From assembly GCA_028386065.3 (NCBI GenBank), contig JAKUCV010000197.1, forward strand, positions 136,004 through 200,003: a stretch of DNA of 64,000 bases, written 5' to 3'. Below are positions 21,301-32,341 of this stretch, piece by piece (the first letter of the stretch is position 1; every line of letters starts with the position of its first letter). The DNA comes from Turnera subulata (Eukaryota; Streptophyta; Magnoliopsida; Malpighiales; Passifloraceae). Under the pieces are notes generated by a model. The model saw nothing but the letters and a program-made list of their open reading frames with translations, made no database searches and was not told the origin of the DNA. A program made the position numbers and the translations under genes.

Positions 21301-21916
21301 GAGAGAGAGTGCAGAGAAATAATTAAGAGGAGGGAGGAAGAAGACAGAAAAAAAAATAATGGAAGGAAGGAAGTGGGGGCTAGGGGCGGCGGCTGAAGGG
21401 GAAAGTGAGGAGAAAAGAAAGAAAAGAAAGAAAGGGGAAGGAAAAGAAAAGGAAGAGAAAGAAGGAAAAGAAAGAAAAGAGGGAAGAAAGTGGGGCCCAC
21501 GTGGCCGGGGAAAAACCGGGAGAGAGGAAAATCGTAGCCGGGAAAGAGGAAGAGAAAGGAGAGAGGAGGAAGAAGAGTGGCTCGGGCAAGCCTCATCCGG
21601 CCGGTCCGGATTCTCGTGCCGGGATCCCGTAAACGCAGGGATACTCTCGTCTTTCCGACAAATCCCGTCCCGAGTCCAAAAATACAACTTGGGCTCGGAA
21701 AATCCAATTAATTCTCCCGAGCGTCGACCTCTCGGAACTGAAAACCGAGGCTCGGTTAGTTAGGAAGAAACTCCCGAGCGCGGGAAATTTCTCGGTTTCG
21801 AAAAATGACTCCCGTTTACCTCGAATTAATTACCCGAGATTAATTCATTCGGTAAATCACTGTATAACGACTTTAACGGTCCCGGTAAAAATCCAAATTT
21901 TACCCGGGCTGTTACA
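18333..21916 (-). repeat. Right LTR of element B
   Basis: At 3584 bp this LTR is about 600 bp longer than that of A. Its first 300 and last 250 bases match A and C, but the middle differs. The dyad array has four units at an exact 28-bp period (19009, 19037, 19065, 19093), a long A/C-rich region follows, and the plus-strand C/T tract of A and C is replaced by a G/A tract (21190-21590). Long open frames here (20829-21707 on the minus strand) are low-complexity Ser/Pro/Leu artefacts. Confidence 0.85.
19009..19106. repeat. Four-unit dyad array, 28-bp period, in the LTR of element B
   Basis: GGGAT-CAAC-ATCCC is present at 19009-19022, 19037-19050 and 19065-19078. The fourth unit at 19093-19106 reads GGGGT-CAAC-ACCCC, a compensated A-T to G-C change in both arms. 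Confidence 0.85.
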
Positions 21917-22573
21917 AACAGTGACCCGGTTCCTCTTTTTTTTCCATTTTTCCCTTCTTTTTTTCTCTTCTTTTTTTTTTTCAGATTTTAGTTTCTTTTC
22001 TTTTTCTTGATTTTCTTTCTATTTCTTGATTTTTCTGATTTTCTGAAATTCTTTTTTTTTTCTTTTCATTTCTTCCTCTCTGTTTTTTTTCTCTTTTTTT
22101 CTGATTTATTTTCTTTTATTTTCTCTTTTTTTCTCTCTTTTTCTTTTCTCTCTTTTTTTCTTTTTCTTCTCCTTTCCTCTCTTTTTTTTTCTTCTTCTTC
22201 CTCCTTCTCTCCCGGCTCCTTCCCTTCTCCTGCTTCTTTTATAAACTAAATATACTATTTGGCATGTGAATTACAAATAATGTAATTCGTCTGCATTACG
22301 GGCGAATCCGATCCGGACCAGAAAATAACAGATACCTCCTTAGTTATTTTCCGACGTGATTTTCCGAGAAATTCCGAAACCCGAAAAATACCAACTTAGG
22401 TTCGAAAAATCAACGGGAAAATCACGAGCGCGGGAAAACCCTTGGTTTCGAAAAACGACTCCCGATTTACCTTGAATTAATTACCCAAGATTAATTCAAC
22501 AGTAAATCACGGTAAATAGACTTTTACAGTCCGGTAAAAAATCCAAAATTTTTACCCGGGCTGTTACACGAAC

Positions 22574-25500
22574 AATGGATCAAAAGGAAAGTGCTTAAAG
22601 CCGAAGGAGATTTGGGATTTTATTAGAACCAACACTAAAAATGGCATTGGTTTGGTGAATTAGAAATGAATCAATGATAGTAGTGTTTATAATTATAGGG
22701 GTGGGGGAATCTATTCCCACTAGGAGGATGAGGATGAGAGAATAGGAGGCCGCCAGGTCGGTCTGCTTACCATACCTTAACTTTTTTTAGTTCTCTCATT
22801 AATCCAAAAGCCAATGAACTGTTGCTTGAGAATCTGATTCCAGTGAAAGAGGACGGTTGGGTTGGGGATTTGTTGCAATGCTCAAGTTGCAGTGCATGAA
22901 GCACTGCCAAAAGGTCCGCTTTAAACTTTGAGCAGTACGGAATATTCATCACAAAACCCAACTTGCATATTCATCCTACAAATTCCACCCAAGGCTACTT
23001 CTTGGCTGTTCTGGAGGCTAGCAACTGCTACATTCAACTTCCATACTCCTTTAGGGGCCGGACAGGTATGCTTTGCAGGAACTAGGGTCATATTAATTTA
23101 TTTGCTATGGTCAAGGTATATAATAAGATTTCTTTTACTAGTGCTTCCACGGCTGCAAATTCTTTTGGCGACATAAACAGTCTCCTGTAGAGATATGGCT
23201 TTTTCTTCCCAGTATCATCCTTCCTCTTCTGTTATGAGCTATCAGTTTGTCTGTTACCTCTAAAAAGCTAGTACTTTTTATGGGTTTCAACTGTTTCTTC
23301 TTCGTTTAACTTTTTATGATTCACCTTTGTACACATAATAACGTGCTCCGACAAAGAAACACGAGCAAATAAAAGACAAGAGAGTGTCAGTTTGCCTGTC
23401 TTTTCTCACTTCAGGAAATCTCTGAATAGACTTCATAGATTTGGTTCGGTTTGGTCTTAGCTTCTAGATATGGACTTCTTCGATGTGTAAGGGACAGTAG
23501 GCCACATATATAACTTAAATGTAGGTCCAGGAAAAAAATAGTCAAAGATCACAAACAGTGTTGGTTATTTACTTATTTATTCAGAACATGAAAAGTAAAG
23601 GCTAACCATCATATAGATTGGGAAGAGATGTCACAAAAAACTGAAATGTTTGACTGTCAATGTCATAAGGTTTGGCCCTTGATAAAAAAAGTTTGGAGTA
23701 AATTGGTCATGAATCTGAACCTATTATTACTTTAATTTTTTTTGGTGGAATATTATTACTTTATTAGAGACGCTCCTTCGACTCCTCCTAATGTTATTTG
23801 CATCCTCCATTATCCAAAAAAAAAAAAATGTTATTTGCATCCTCTATTTAATCCTCTGTACATATAGACAAAAGTTGAATGAGGAATCCCGCACGGGCAA
23901 AGATTAAAACAAATTAATCCCAAACTTTAAAGGCAAGTTATATATATAGACGGTCAAGCAAGGACGTTATTGCACTTTTCGTTTACAAACGTCTACAATG
24001 AAACCAATCTTGAATGATCAAATCTCAAATGTGAAAACCAAATTCTCTACGAGTTTCAAGTCGAGTGAGAGAAAAAAAAAATTGCAAATCTGAAAAAAAG
24101 CCAAGCCATGAAAACAACATTCCAGTGGTCTGAGTGTGAGGAATGGATTGCCCAAAATAGTTAGGATTCTTTGCTCAACTCAACTCCTCATAGGTACGTA
24201 GAGGAGGACGGGAGGAAAGTGTTGAAGAATCGGGAACGCAACTAACGGGGTAAGTTGGTAGTTGGTGCCTTCTTTATTTTGGATTTTTGGGTAGTTTTTA
24301 AAATATATTCATTAATTGTATTCGAGATCTTGGTGAAAACAACATTTATTGTATGAAAATAAGGTAGACTTCCTGTGTATGATTTTGTAAGATCTCATGG
24401 AGGGTTATAAATTAGGAGGCATGGCACCCTTTCGTCCATAACATCCGCGGTGACGAATGACTCAATATATGAACCAATGCGGTCTTTAAGACCTCGAGAC
24501 TTGGGGGATTTGGTGATGCCAGTTTTACAGATGTCGAGATGCCATTCAAGTGGAAGGATCAGACATCAACTTCTCCAACATTAAAAAAAAACCAATATTG
24601 GCTTAAAATATTAGTATGAATCACTTCAAAATCCTTCCTATAAGTAAATTCTATGAAATGTGAAAAGAATGCATGATTGAAAATCAGGTCAGCTTTTATA
24701 TGTATAGTAGTTAGGCGTGTCTGGTTAGAGAAACATGACTTCTTCCATAAACATATCGATCAAACCTTTCTTTTTTTTTTTTTGTTAGCTATCAATCACT
24801 CACTTTGTAGTGTTAGCTTTACAGTAGAGCAATAAGAACACTAATGATTCTCCATTTAGCCCTGTGCAGCTTCTTTCCTTTCCATTTTTAATTTGGCTAC
24901 ATCATGAAAACTTAAACATCATGATCGATATAAAGGATGGCGAAAATTATTATTAAGAGATAAACATGCCAACATCGTTGTAACCCAGGTAACAATGGCT
25001 ATGGGGAATGTTACTACAATACTTCATTAATTTACCACGTTTTTTAATTCGGTGTCTTTTATTTCTCTCAAAAATTCTTATGCAATATGTATACGAGTTG
25101 TTGTTACTTGTTATATAATTTGTTAGTTCCGGGATCATTTTCCTGGGAAGATTAGGAAAGAAACAGAGACATAATGAAAAGGAAAACAATAAAAGAAAAA
25201 AATAGCCAAAAAGAAAGAAAAGCCTGAGAAATGGAAAATAATCTTATATTTTCTCTAGAACCGTTACTGAATATGTATATGAGTTGTCATATAATTTGTT
25301 AGTTCGTGGATCACTTTCCCGCAAAGAATTTTTGTGGGTGTTTCTTTTTCTTTTCTCTTCCAAATTTGCAATTTCAGATAGCAGTTGTTTTTTTTTTTTC
25401 TTCATTAGCTGATCGATGGAGATGATAATTCATATATGAGACAAGTTATTCAAAAGAGCTTAGTCAGCAAAACTGCTTGCTATATCCACTTGGCCCTGAG

Positions 25501-25596
25501 CATTTGATAGAGTAACATACCCAGCATCCTCTCAGTTACAGCCAAGAAAGATTCTTCTGCCATTGCTTAAAGAATTTGAGAAGCAGTGACCGAGAT
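22574..25596. other. Spacer before the first MATE gene
   Basis: This is AT-rich spacer. It contains a degraded RNase H-like coding remnant on the minus strand (22785-22960) and otherwise no recognisable gene. The last 200 bases are the probable leader of the MATE gene at 25597. Confidence 0.5.
22785..22960 (-). pseudogene. RNase H-like remnant, frameshifted
   Basis: On the minus strand one frame reads KFKADLLAVLHALQLEHCNKS, which resembles the second motif of plant LINE RNase H domains (AELLAVLxGLxLA). A short way on, another frame reads LSLESDSQATVHWLL, which resembles the third motif (LESDSxxAVxWL). The two are out of frame, so this is a broken fragment. It could derive from a LINE or from a cellular RNase H-like gene. 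Confidence 0.35.
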
Positions 25597-28017
25597 ATGG
25601 AAGAAGAAGACTCCAAAGCGAGCCTTGACGCCCCTCTCATTCGAATTCATGAAGATGTTGAGGGACATGGTGCTGCAATATTGACTAGGAAATGCTTGGA
25701 CAAAGCTGACATGATCACAGAGATTCAGAACCAAATGAGCTTGGCTGGTCCTCTTGTTGTGGTCAGTTTCTTGCAGTACAGTTTGCAGATGATATCTGTC
25801 ATGTTTGTTGGCCACCTTGGAGAGCTTTCACTTGCAAGTGCTTCAATGGCTACTTCTTTTGCTGGGGTTACAGGTTTCAGTTTCATGGTAAGATAGGTTT
25901 CTCCAAACTCAGTCTAGCTGCATCTGTGAATTGCTGTTACTTGTAAGCAAATGTTTTATGGACTTTAAGGTTACCTGCACACATATATGAATTACTTTTA
26001 CTTGCAAGACAATGTTTTATATATCGTTTCCCTCTTCTTCTTTTTTTTCCTTTCAGTTTACTGGACTATTCTGATTTTATATCAACTATATAATATTCCT
26101 TGTTCTTGTCTAGTTGGGGATGGGATGTGCGCTAGAAACATTATGTGGACAAGCCTATGGAGCAAAACAGTATCATATGCTTGGGGTGCACCTGCAGAGA
26201 GCAATGCTTGTTCTCACATGTACAAGCATCCCAATATCATTCCTTTGGTCCTGTACAGGAAAGATTTTCATATTCTTCAAACAAGATGAACAAATTTCAA
26301 TCTATTCGCAGAAATATGCACTGTGTTTGATCCCTAGCATTCTTCCTTTTGGCCTTCTCCAGTGCCAACTTAGATTCTTACAAACTCAAAATATTGTCTT
26401 GCCACTAGTGTTAAGTACATGGATCACTAGTTTGATTCATGTCCTTACTTGTTGGACGTTAATATTCAGATTTGAATTTGGAATTGAAGGGGCTGCACTG
26501 TCTAGTGGCATCTCTTACTGGATCAATGTTCTTATTTTGGCAATTTATATCAAGTTCTCTGCCACATGTCAATTGACTTGGAAAGGTTTCTCCAAGGAGG
26601 GCCGGGAAAATACCCTTCATTTTCTCAAGTTAGGAATTCCTTCAGCTCTTATGGTCTGGTGAGTTTCTTCCCTCATACACCTTGATGTTCTGCAAATCAC
26701 ATATCCAGAGCTGTTTTCAATTCCTTTGCAAAAACATTAGCTTTGTTCTCTTCTTTTCAGCTAACTTACCGAGCTTTTAATTTTCTGTACTTTTGATGCT
26801 GCATTATCAGCTTTGAATTCTGGTCGTACGAGTTTTTGGTTCTCATGTCAGGTCTTCTTAGCAATCCCAAACTAGAAACATCAATGATGTCTATCAGGTT
26901 TGTGTTTCTATACCTTAGATGCATCAAGTATCCTAATACAAGACTTTGGAAAATGAGAAAACTCCACATAGAAGTTAATACCTTTTGGAACTCAAGCCTT
27001 AACATGTTTTCCAAGGAATTGGTAGCTTGAAAGGAATAAGCTGAACTGTGACCATTCCGTCGCTGCAAATTTTCTTCATTTCTAAATTCAATATTTTCCT
27101 GCAGCCTCAACACAATTTCTGTTGTCTTCAGAATACCCTTTGGCCTTGGTAATGCTGTAAGGTAGGTACATTAGACCTGGACATTGTTTACATATCCTCA
27201 TTTACACAAATTCTCTGACATTTGTGATTTTCTTTCTTGGTTATCTGTGTCTCTCACTTCAAGCACACGAGTTTCAAATGAATTAGGCGCTGGAAGACCT
27301 CATGCTGCAAAATTGGCTGTACAAATTGTGATTTTCTTAGCAGTTTTGGAAGGTTTGTCAGTAAACTTGATCCTATTTGCACTGAGGGGAGTTTGGGGCT
27401 ACCTCTACACCACTGAAGGAGAAGTTGTGAGGTACTTGGCATCTGTAATGCCCGTGCTTGTTGTCTCCAACTTCATGGATGGAATGCAGGCTGTACTCTC
27501 AGGTTCAATTGCATCGTGATTCGATACCCTTCTGTTTCCGGACAGAACATCCACGATTCACCAATTCTGTCACAATGTAGGTACGGCTAGAGGCTGTGGT
27601 TGGCAAAAGATTTGCGCATTTATAAACTTGGGAGCTTATTACCTTGTAGGCCTGCCTTCAGCTATCATTTTGACATTTGTTTTCCATTTGGGAGGAAAGG
27701 TGAATCTAAAGTAAAGACTTCATTACAGTTAAAGCATACAAAACTATGTTTCTCTTCTGGGGCTAAGCAATGCCAACTATTTGCAGGGATTATGGGCTGG
27801 AATAATTTGTGGGAGTGCTCTACAAGCAACTATTCTTCTAATCATTACCTTACGCACAAATTGGGAGCATGAAGTACATAAGATCTAGCTCTCTAGCCCT
27901 TTAAATCAGTTGTTCTTTAACTCAATCTATGATCTTACATGATTTTTATTCTTGCACTAATTTTCCTCCCAGGTAAAGAAGGCCAGGAATCAAATATTTG
28001 AATCCAACATCAAATAA
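25597..28017 (+). CDS. MATE efflux transporter (DTX type), intact, eight exons
   Basis: MATE proteins are 12-helix membrane antiporters that export organic cations, alkaloids and xenobiotics in exchange for H+ (or Na+), usually at the plasma membrane or tonoplast. Exons 25597-25887, 26114-26658, 26811-26897, 27105-27161, 27264-27502, 27581-27699, 27787-27873 and 27973-28017 join in frame to 489 residues, the normal family length. Helix 1 begins LAGPLVVVSFLQYSLQMISVMFVGHLGELSLASASMATSFAGVTGF, and ALETLCGQAYGAKQYHMLGVHLQRAM follows. The second MatE repeat carries STRVSNELGAGRPHAAKLAVQ and MDGMQAVLSG. The polar first 45 residues are cytosolic. The sequence resembles the Arabidopsis DTX1-DTX19 clade. 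The start at 25597 follows an in-frame upstream TTG and is the first ATG. Exon lengths after exon 1 equal those of the copy at 51996, showing tandem duplication. The substrate cannot be told. Confidence 0.92.
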
Positions 28018-29077
28018 TTATGGAGAGAGTTTTAATCCGTGTGACTAGCAACATATATAGAAGGATGTTCATCATATTTGCACAGAGGTGTAGACAAGAA
28101 TCGTAAGATCAATGCAGAGTGAACCAGATCGAATGTTCCAGTAATTAGTTTGCCTCATTTGAAATAGCTGTTCATGATATATAGTTTCCTCGGGGAAAAT
28201 CGAAACCATTCCAGACAAGAACATTCCACGGTCCAAAACCGTTTCCCGTCAATGATTTTAAAGATAATCTTGTATAATGTTTTGCAAATGTTTCTCTCTC
28301 TTTTTTTTTTTTTTCTCTTTTTGGGACACTGTAGATTTGTTCTCCTTTATTGTATCTTAAAGATGACTGGGATGTTTCCTCAAAAAAAAAAAAAAAAAAA
28401 AGAAGATGGCTGGGGTGCATAATGTTTTGCTATGTTCAATATTTGAAAGGAGTAGAATCAAGTGTTATGTTTCTTACGGGATCTTTAAGGGATCTCTAGT
28501 AAACAAACTTTTTGGTAGAAACAAGAAACAGTGAAAGAAAATATTGGTAGCTCAGAAAACTTGTGTAGTGAAACCCTTAATTGTTCATCACGAATAGAAT
28601 GTGTTGTTCTAAAGTTTTTTCTCTAGTCTTCCACATTGGACATTATGCAACATCTTGCATGTAAACTAAATTTGCTTAGATAGAAACAAAAACATGTGCA
28701 TGGAAAGAAACATTTTCTCACACTCTGCAGGCCATGCAAAATACATATATATCTATGCATTCTTAGCCTTCACACGTTTGATAACACGTTTGATAGAATT
28801 AGAGTACCATCACCATCGAACCGTACATTAAGTCCTTAAATATTTGAGTTTCTTCTGCTTCCCCACTTCAAGCAGATCATCATCATCACCGTCTTCATCA
28901 ATATAGGTTACGGGGTCAGTTTCACATCAAGAGTAAAACCAAAAAGATGAATGATCTTTGCCCTTAGAGCATCCTTGTTCTTAGTAACTGGAGCACCGAG
29001 TCGCCTAATTAAGCGAATCACCATACTTAATTAACCTGCAGCAGCCAGTAAGTAAAAAAAGGGACGGCTTCATATAT
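28018..29077. other. Spacer between tail-to-tail MATE genes; block duplicated at about 50410-50930
   Basis: From about 28060 to 28560 the sequence aligns with 50410-50920. Shared blocks include GTGTAGACAAGAATC, GGTCCAAAACCGTTTCCC and the GGGATCTC region. This marks a segmental duplication of MATE 3' flank. No gene is seen. Confidence 0.6.
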
Positions 29078-32010
29078 TTATATCTTCAGCTGAGTTCTCA
29101 TATGGTCACTATTGTTTCCTGAAGCGCCCACCCTCTCCCTCGCCTTTGTTGCCTGAGAAATTGAAGTTCATGTAAGTAGACAAAATAGAAATGGATAAAT
29201 TGTAGCACTTCTGGAGCTGATGATTTAGTTTTCTTTTCAACGAGAAAGCAGAACACATTTGAATTACTTCTAGATCCCAGTTTGTGCACAGGGTAATGAG
29301 TAACAGCAAAAGGGATTGTAGAGCACTTCCACATATGATTCCCATCCAAAGTCCCTGCAATTTAATTTGGGGGGTGTCAAAACAAGAGATAGATAATTTG
29401 CGTCTAATCAATCTTGATCAGAGACGTGGAAGATTCCATTACCTTTCCACCAAAGTGTAGGAGGAAAGTGAGGATGATAGCTGAAGGGAGGCCCACAAAG
29501 TAGTATGCACCTAGAGCTATAAATGCACCAGCTTCTGCCAAGGGTATTCAAGTATGAGTACTTGTCCCACATCGGATAGAAAGAGACCAATTGAGTAAAA
29601 TATAAGTGGAATGGACCCATGTACCCAATGCCTTAAGGTTTTGGGTTACTTTTTGGTGTCCAAGCCCACGAGTGTGGATCTCACTTGGGCCTCGTTTGTT
29701 TTCTCCCCGATTTGCGGGCTACTCCCGGTGCTTTACTTGCTAACAAGTGGTAGCGGAGCCGAAGGTTCGGCTGTGATTGATACTGATACGCGACATGGTT
29801 TGCCCCGTGGTTGCTGCCCTCACGTGGAGCGAGCTCGAGTTTCAGGCCCAGGTGTGGAGTTGTAAGGCGTGACTCTTGAAAACCTAAGAGAATGGCAGGC
29901 GCGGGCTTAGTGTTGTGGAGTGGGCTCTTGAGGATGTACTTGTCCCACATCGGATAGAAAGAGACCAATTGAGTAAAATATAAGTGGAATAGACCCATGT
30001 ACCCAATGCCTTAAGGTTTTGGGTTACTTTGTGGTGTCCAAGCCCACGAGTGTGGATCTCACTTGGGCCTCGTTTGTTTTCTCCCCGATTTGCGGGCTAC
30101 TCCCGGCGCTTTACTTGCTAACACCAACCACACCCTCTAGCACAACCTGTAATGTAACCCGGATTCTAGTTAAATTGATTCAAAGAAAAAAAACATTTTT
30201 GCCACAAATTAGGGAAGGAGGTTCTGTTTTCTTAGGCAGGGCCATTCCCGTTACAGTTTATAAGTCCTCCTTTTTTTCTTTCTTTTCTTAGAAGAAACCG
30301 AAATTGAAAACCTGAGAGCACGCCTTGTATGCCATCCATGAAGTTAGACAAAGCAAGTATAGGCATTACTGATGCCAGATATTTCACCAATTCTTTGTCG
30401 TTAGTGTACACATAACCCCATACATTCCGGACCGCAACTGCAATTAAGCATGCCAGTAGACCCTCCGCAACTGCCAGGAACAACACAACACGCACCGCAA
30501 GACGTGCAGCACTTGGTTTGCCTGAGCCTAATTCATTTGAAACTCTTGTGCTGCAAGTTTTAACTACTGAAGTTGGTACTTGTCAAAAGGGAAGGAAACA
30601 CGTCATTGTTAAGTTAGCTGTGCAAGTGTACTCGCCTGACGGCACTGCCGAAACCAAATGGGATTCTGAATATCACTGCACTTGTGTTGAGACTGCAGAA
30701 AATTAACAACTGCATAAGTTAGTTATCAAAGGTAAAGAGCAAATGTTGTTTATCAACTTTATCAGAGACACAAAGACCCGGAATTAAGGTTGTTTGTCTT
30801 TGCAGGAGATGAATGAAGACGGGCAAAAAACACGAACCTGATAGACATCATTGAAGTCTCTAGCTTCGGATTTGGAAGAAATGCTGACATGATGACCAGA
30901 AACTCATATGACCAGAATTCCAAGCTGGTGAATGTTAAGACTAATGTAGTTAGCAGTAGAGCGAAATTAGTAGGAAAAAAAAGTTAACTGATTTAGGCTT
31001 ATCGGGCATAACCAAACTCACCAGACCATAAGAGCAGAAGGCACGCCCAATTTGAGAAAAGCAAAGAGATTTTTCATGCCTTGTTTGGAGAAACTTTTCC
31101 AGGTTTTTTGACAAGTGGGAGAGAACTTGATGTACAGGGCGAGGATGAACACATTAGCCCAGTAAGAGATTCCGTTAGATAGAGCAGCGCCTTTATTGCC
31201 TAATCCGAATTTGAAGATCAGAGTCCCACACACAAGCACATGAAATAGAGTTGTGGCACCAGTACTTATCATCAGAGGCAGTGTGATATTTTGAGCTTGT
31301 AGAAATCGAAGTTGGTACTGAAGAATGGCATATGGGAAAATGCTTGGAATCAACCACCTAGTATATAACCCTGCTTCTGCAGAAATTTGCGGGTCTTGAT
31401 TCAGGATAGCCAAAATCTTCCCAGTGAAGGCCCAAAGAATTGACACAGGAATACCCACTAGAGTGGAAATAATCATAGCTCTCTGCATGTATACGCCAAG
31501 CATATGATACAGTTCTGCTCCGTAGCCTTGTCCACAGAATGTTTCCAATGCACCTCCCATTCCCAGCTACTCAAAATAACATATGTACAAATATAATTAG
31601 TGATGCTCATGACTCCTGAGCGATGGATATGAAGCATTTTCCTTTGCAATAGTTGCTGTGAACCAAAAGCATAAGAATAGTAATGGCGTTATTATATGAC
31701 AAAATATGAGAAGAGACCATACCATGAGACTAAAACCAGTAACACCAGCAAATGATGTGGCCAAAGAAGCACTTGCCAGAGGGACTTGTCCGAGATGGCC
31801 AACAAACATGAGTGATATCATTTGCAAACTAAACTGTAAGAAACTAACAACAACTAGAGGCCCTGCCAGGTGCAATTGCTTCTTTAGCTCCGTAATTATA
31901 TCTGATTTATCACTGTGTTTGTTGGATAAACTTAAATCACTTCTATTCTCAGATGTTATAACCTGAGGTGGGGATTGACGGGGTGTAGGATTGGGCTCCT
32001 GATGATCCAT
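29078..32010 (-). pseudogene. MATE efflux transporter (DTX type), broken by a TRIM insertion and a 1-bp deletion in exon 6
   Basis: Minus-strand exons match the intact neighbours one for one: 31723-32010, 31022-31566 (545 bp), 30838-30924 (87), 30636-30692 (57), 30312-30550 (239), exon 6 split as 30124-30146 and 29443-29541, 29268-29354 (87) and 29078-29152. Exons 1-5 are open and begin MDHQEPNPTPRQSPPQVITSE, with conserved LAGPLVVVSFLQFSLQMISLMFVGHLGQ and GALETFCGQGYGAELYHMLGV. Exon 6 is interrupted by a 561-bp TRIM. After removing the insert and its duplicated bases it is 118 instead of 119 bp, a 1-bp deletion after the TGGCAGAAG segment. Intron 4 has a GC donor, as in the copy at 55362. 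Exon 8 ends in an extended tail and TAA at 29078. A full transporter cannot be made; a product truncated after about helix 9 is conceivable. The gene lies tail-to-tail with the intact copy at 25597. Confidence 0.88.
29563..30123 (+). mobile_element. TRIM (terminal-repeat retrotransposon in miniature) in exon 6 of the MATE pseudogene
   Basis: Two 183-bp LTRs (29563-29745 and 29941-30123) start TGTCCCACATCGG and end TTGCTAACA. They are nearly identical and bracket 195 bp of internal sequence. Two bases after the left LTR comes TGGTAGCGGAGCC (29748-29760), a variant tRNA-Met primer site. There is no coding capacity. MATE exon sequence ends CCAA at 29538-29541 and restarts CCAA at 30124-30127, which is the probable target duplication. 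Twenty-one bases (29542-29562) between the left duplication and the LTR belong to neither the MATE exon nor the right LTR. Confidence 0.88.
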
Positions 32011-32144
32011 CTAGGTTGATGTTTGCTTGCACTTGGAAGCTATATAGAGAACAGTAAACGTGCCTCGTGTAAAGAGAACAACACAACAAAGTCTGATGTA
32101 CTATTATACAAGGTAAGGTTATACGCAATACCAGCTTCCATTTC

Positions 32145-32341
32145 CCATAATACTATGTTTTGGACTATTTATTAAATACATAGATGTTAGCAGTGATACT
32201 TCGGCTTTCCCAAATTTCATTTTTTTCTTTTTTTCACAGGGAGAGGAGTGATTTGTACAATTACTTCTTACATATGCATCGACACATCTCTTGGAAAATG
32301 TCATTAGTTTTACAATGTCGATTCATTTTATAAACCAAAAT
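32145..32341. repeat. Duplicated MATE 5' flank, copy 1 (partner at 49535-49710)
   Basis: The block upstream of the minus-strand MATE pseudogene aligns with 49535-49710. Shared strings include GGGAGAGGAGTGATTT, CATCGACACATCTCTTGG and ATGTCGATTCATTT. The match ends at AACCAAAATG. In this copy the sequence then passes into the transposon-like end at 32342. Confidence 0.75.

Larger units (their letters stand above)
16011..21916 (-). mobile_element. Element B: antisense-gene LTR retrotransposon nested in element C, with an assembly gap
   Basis: The left LTR begins at 16011 and is cut at the N at 16210. The right LTR runs 18333-21916 (3584 bp). The target duplication AACAG lies at 16006-16010 and 21917-21921. 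The visible 199 bases of the left LTR (16011-16209) are identical to the start of the right LTR, which points to a recent insertion. To the right of the N the sequence resumes inside antisense gene 1. About 3.4 kb of left LTR plus the first internal bases, and possibly more, are therefore missing at the gap. The internal part mirrors element A with the same two antisense genes. The primer site TGGTAGCGGAGCGG is on the minus strand just left of 18333. Confidence 0.88.
13927..22568 (-). mobile_element. Element C: solo LTR of the same family, interrupted by element B
   Basis: The LTR starts at 13927 (TGAAACGCCCCGACC), breaks at 16010, resumes at 21922 and ends at 22568 (GGGCTGTTACA). With the nested insert removed it is about 2.73 kb. 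A 5-bp target duplication CGAAC lies at 13922-13926 and 22569-22573. No internal region is attached, so it is a solo LTR left by LTR-LTR recombination. Like the LTR of A it has a dyad array (14420-14772), an AT-rich middle, a GC-rich patch (15620-16000) and a C/T tract (21928-22220). Confidence 0.9.

Noticed and set aside
20829..21707. Minus-strand 292-codon Ser/Pro/Leu-rich open frame in element B's LTR
   Set aside because: Composition artefact of the G/A tract; a second frame is also open over the same stretch and neither resembles a protein family.
28172..28422. Overlapping 82-codon frames on both strands
   Set aside because: They lie in duplicated MATE 3' flank with poly-A and poly-T runs; the matching block at 50410-50920 does not preserve them.
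29611..30291. Plus-strand frames of 84-90 codons at 29611-29865 and 30019-30291
   Set aside because: Both lie in the TRIM LTRs and repeat each other; the TRIM has no coding capacity.
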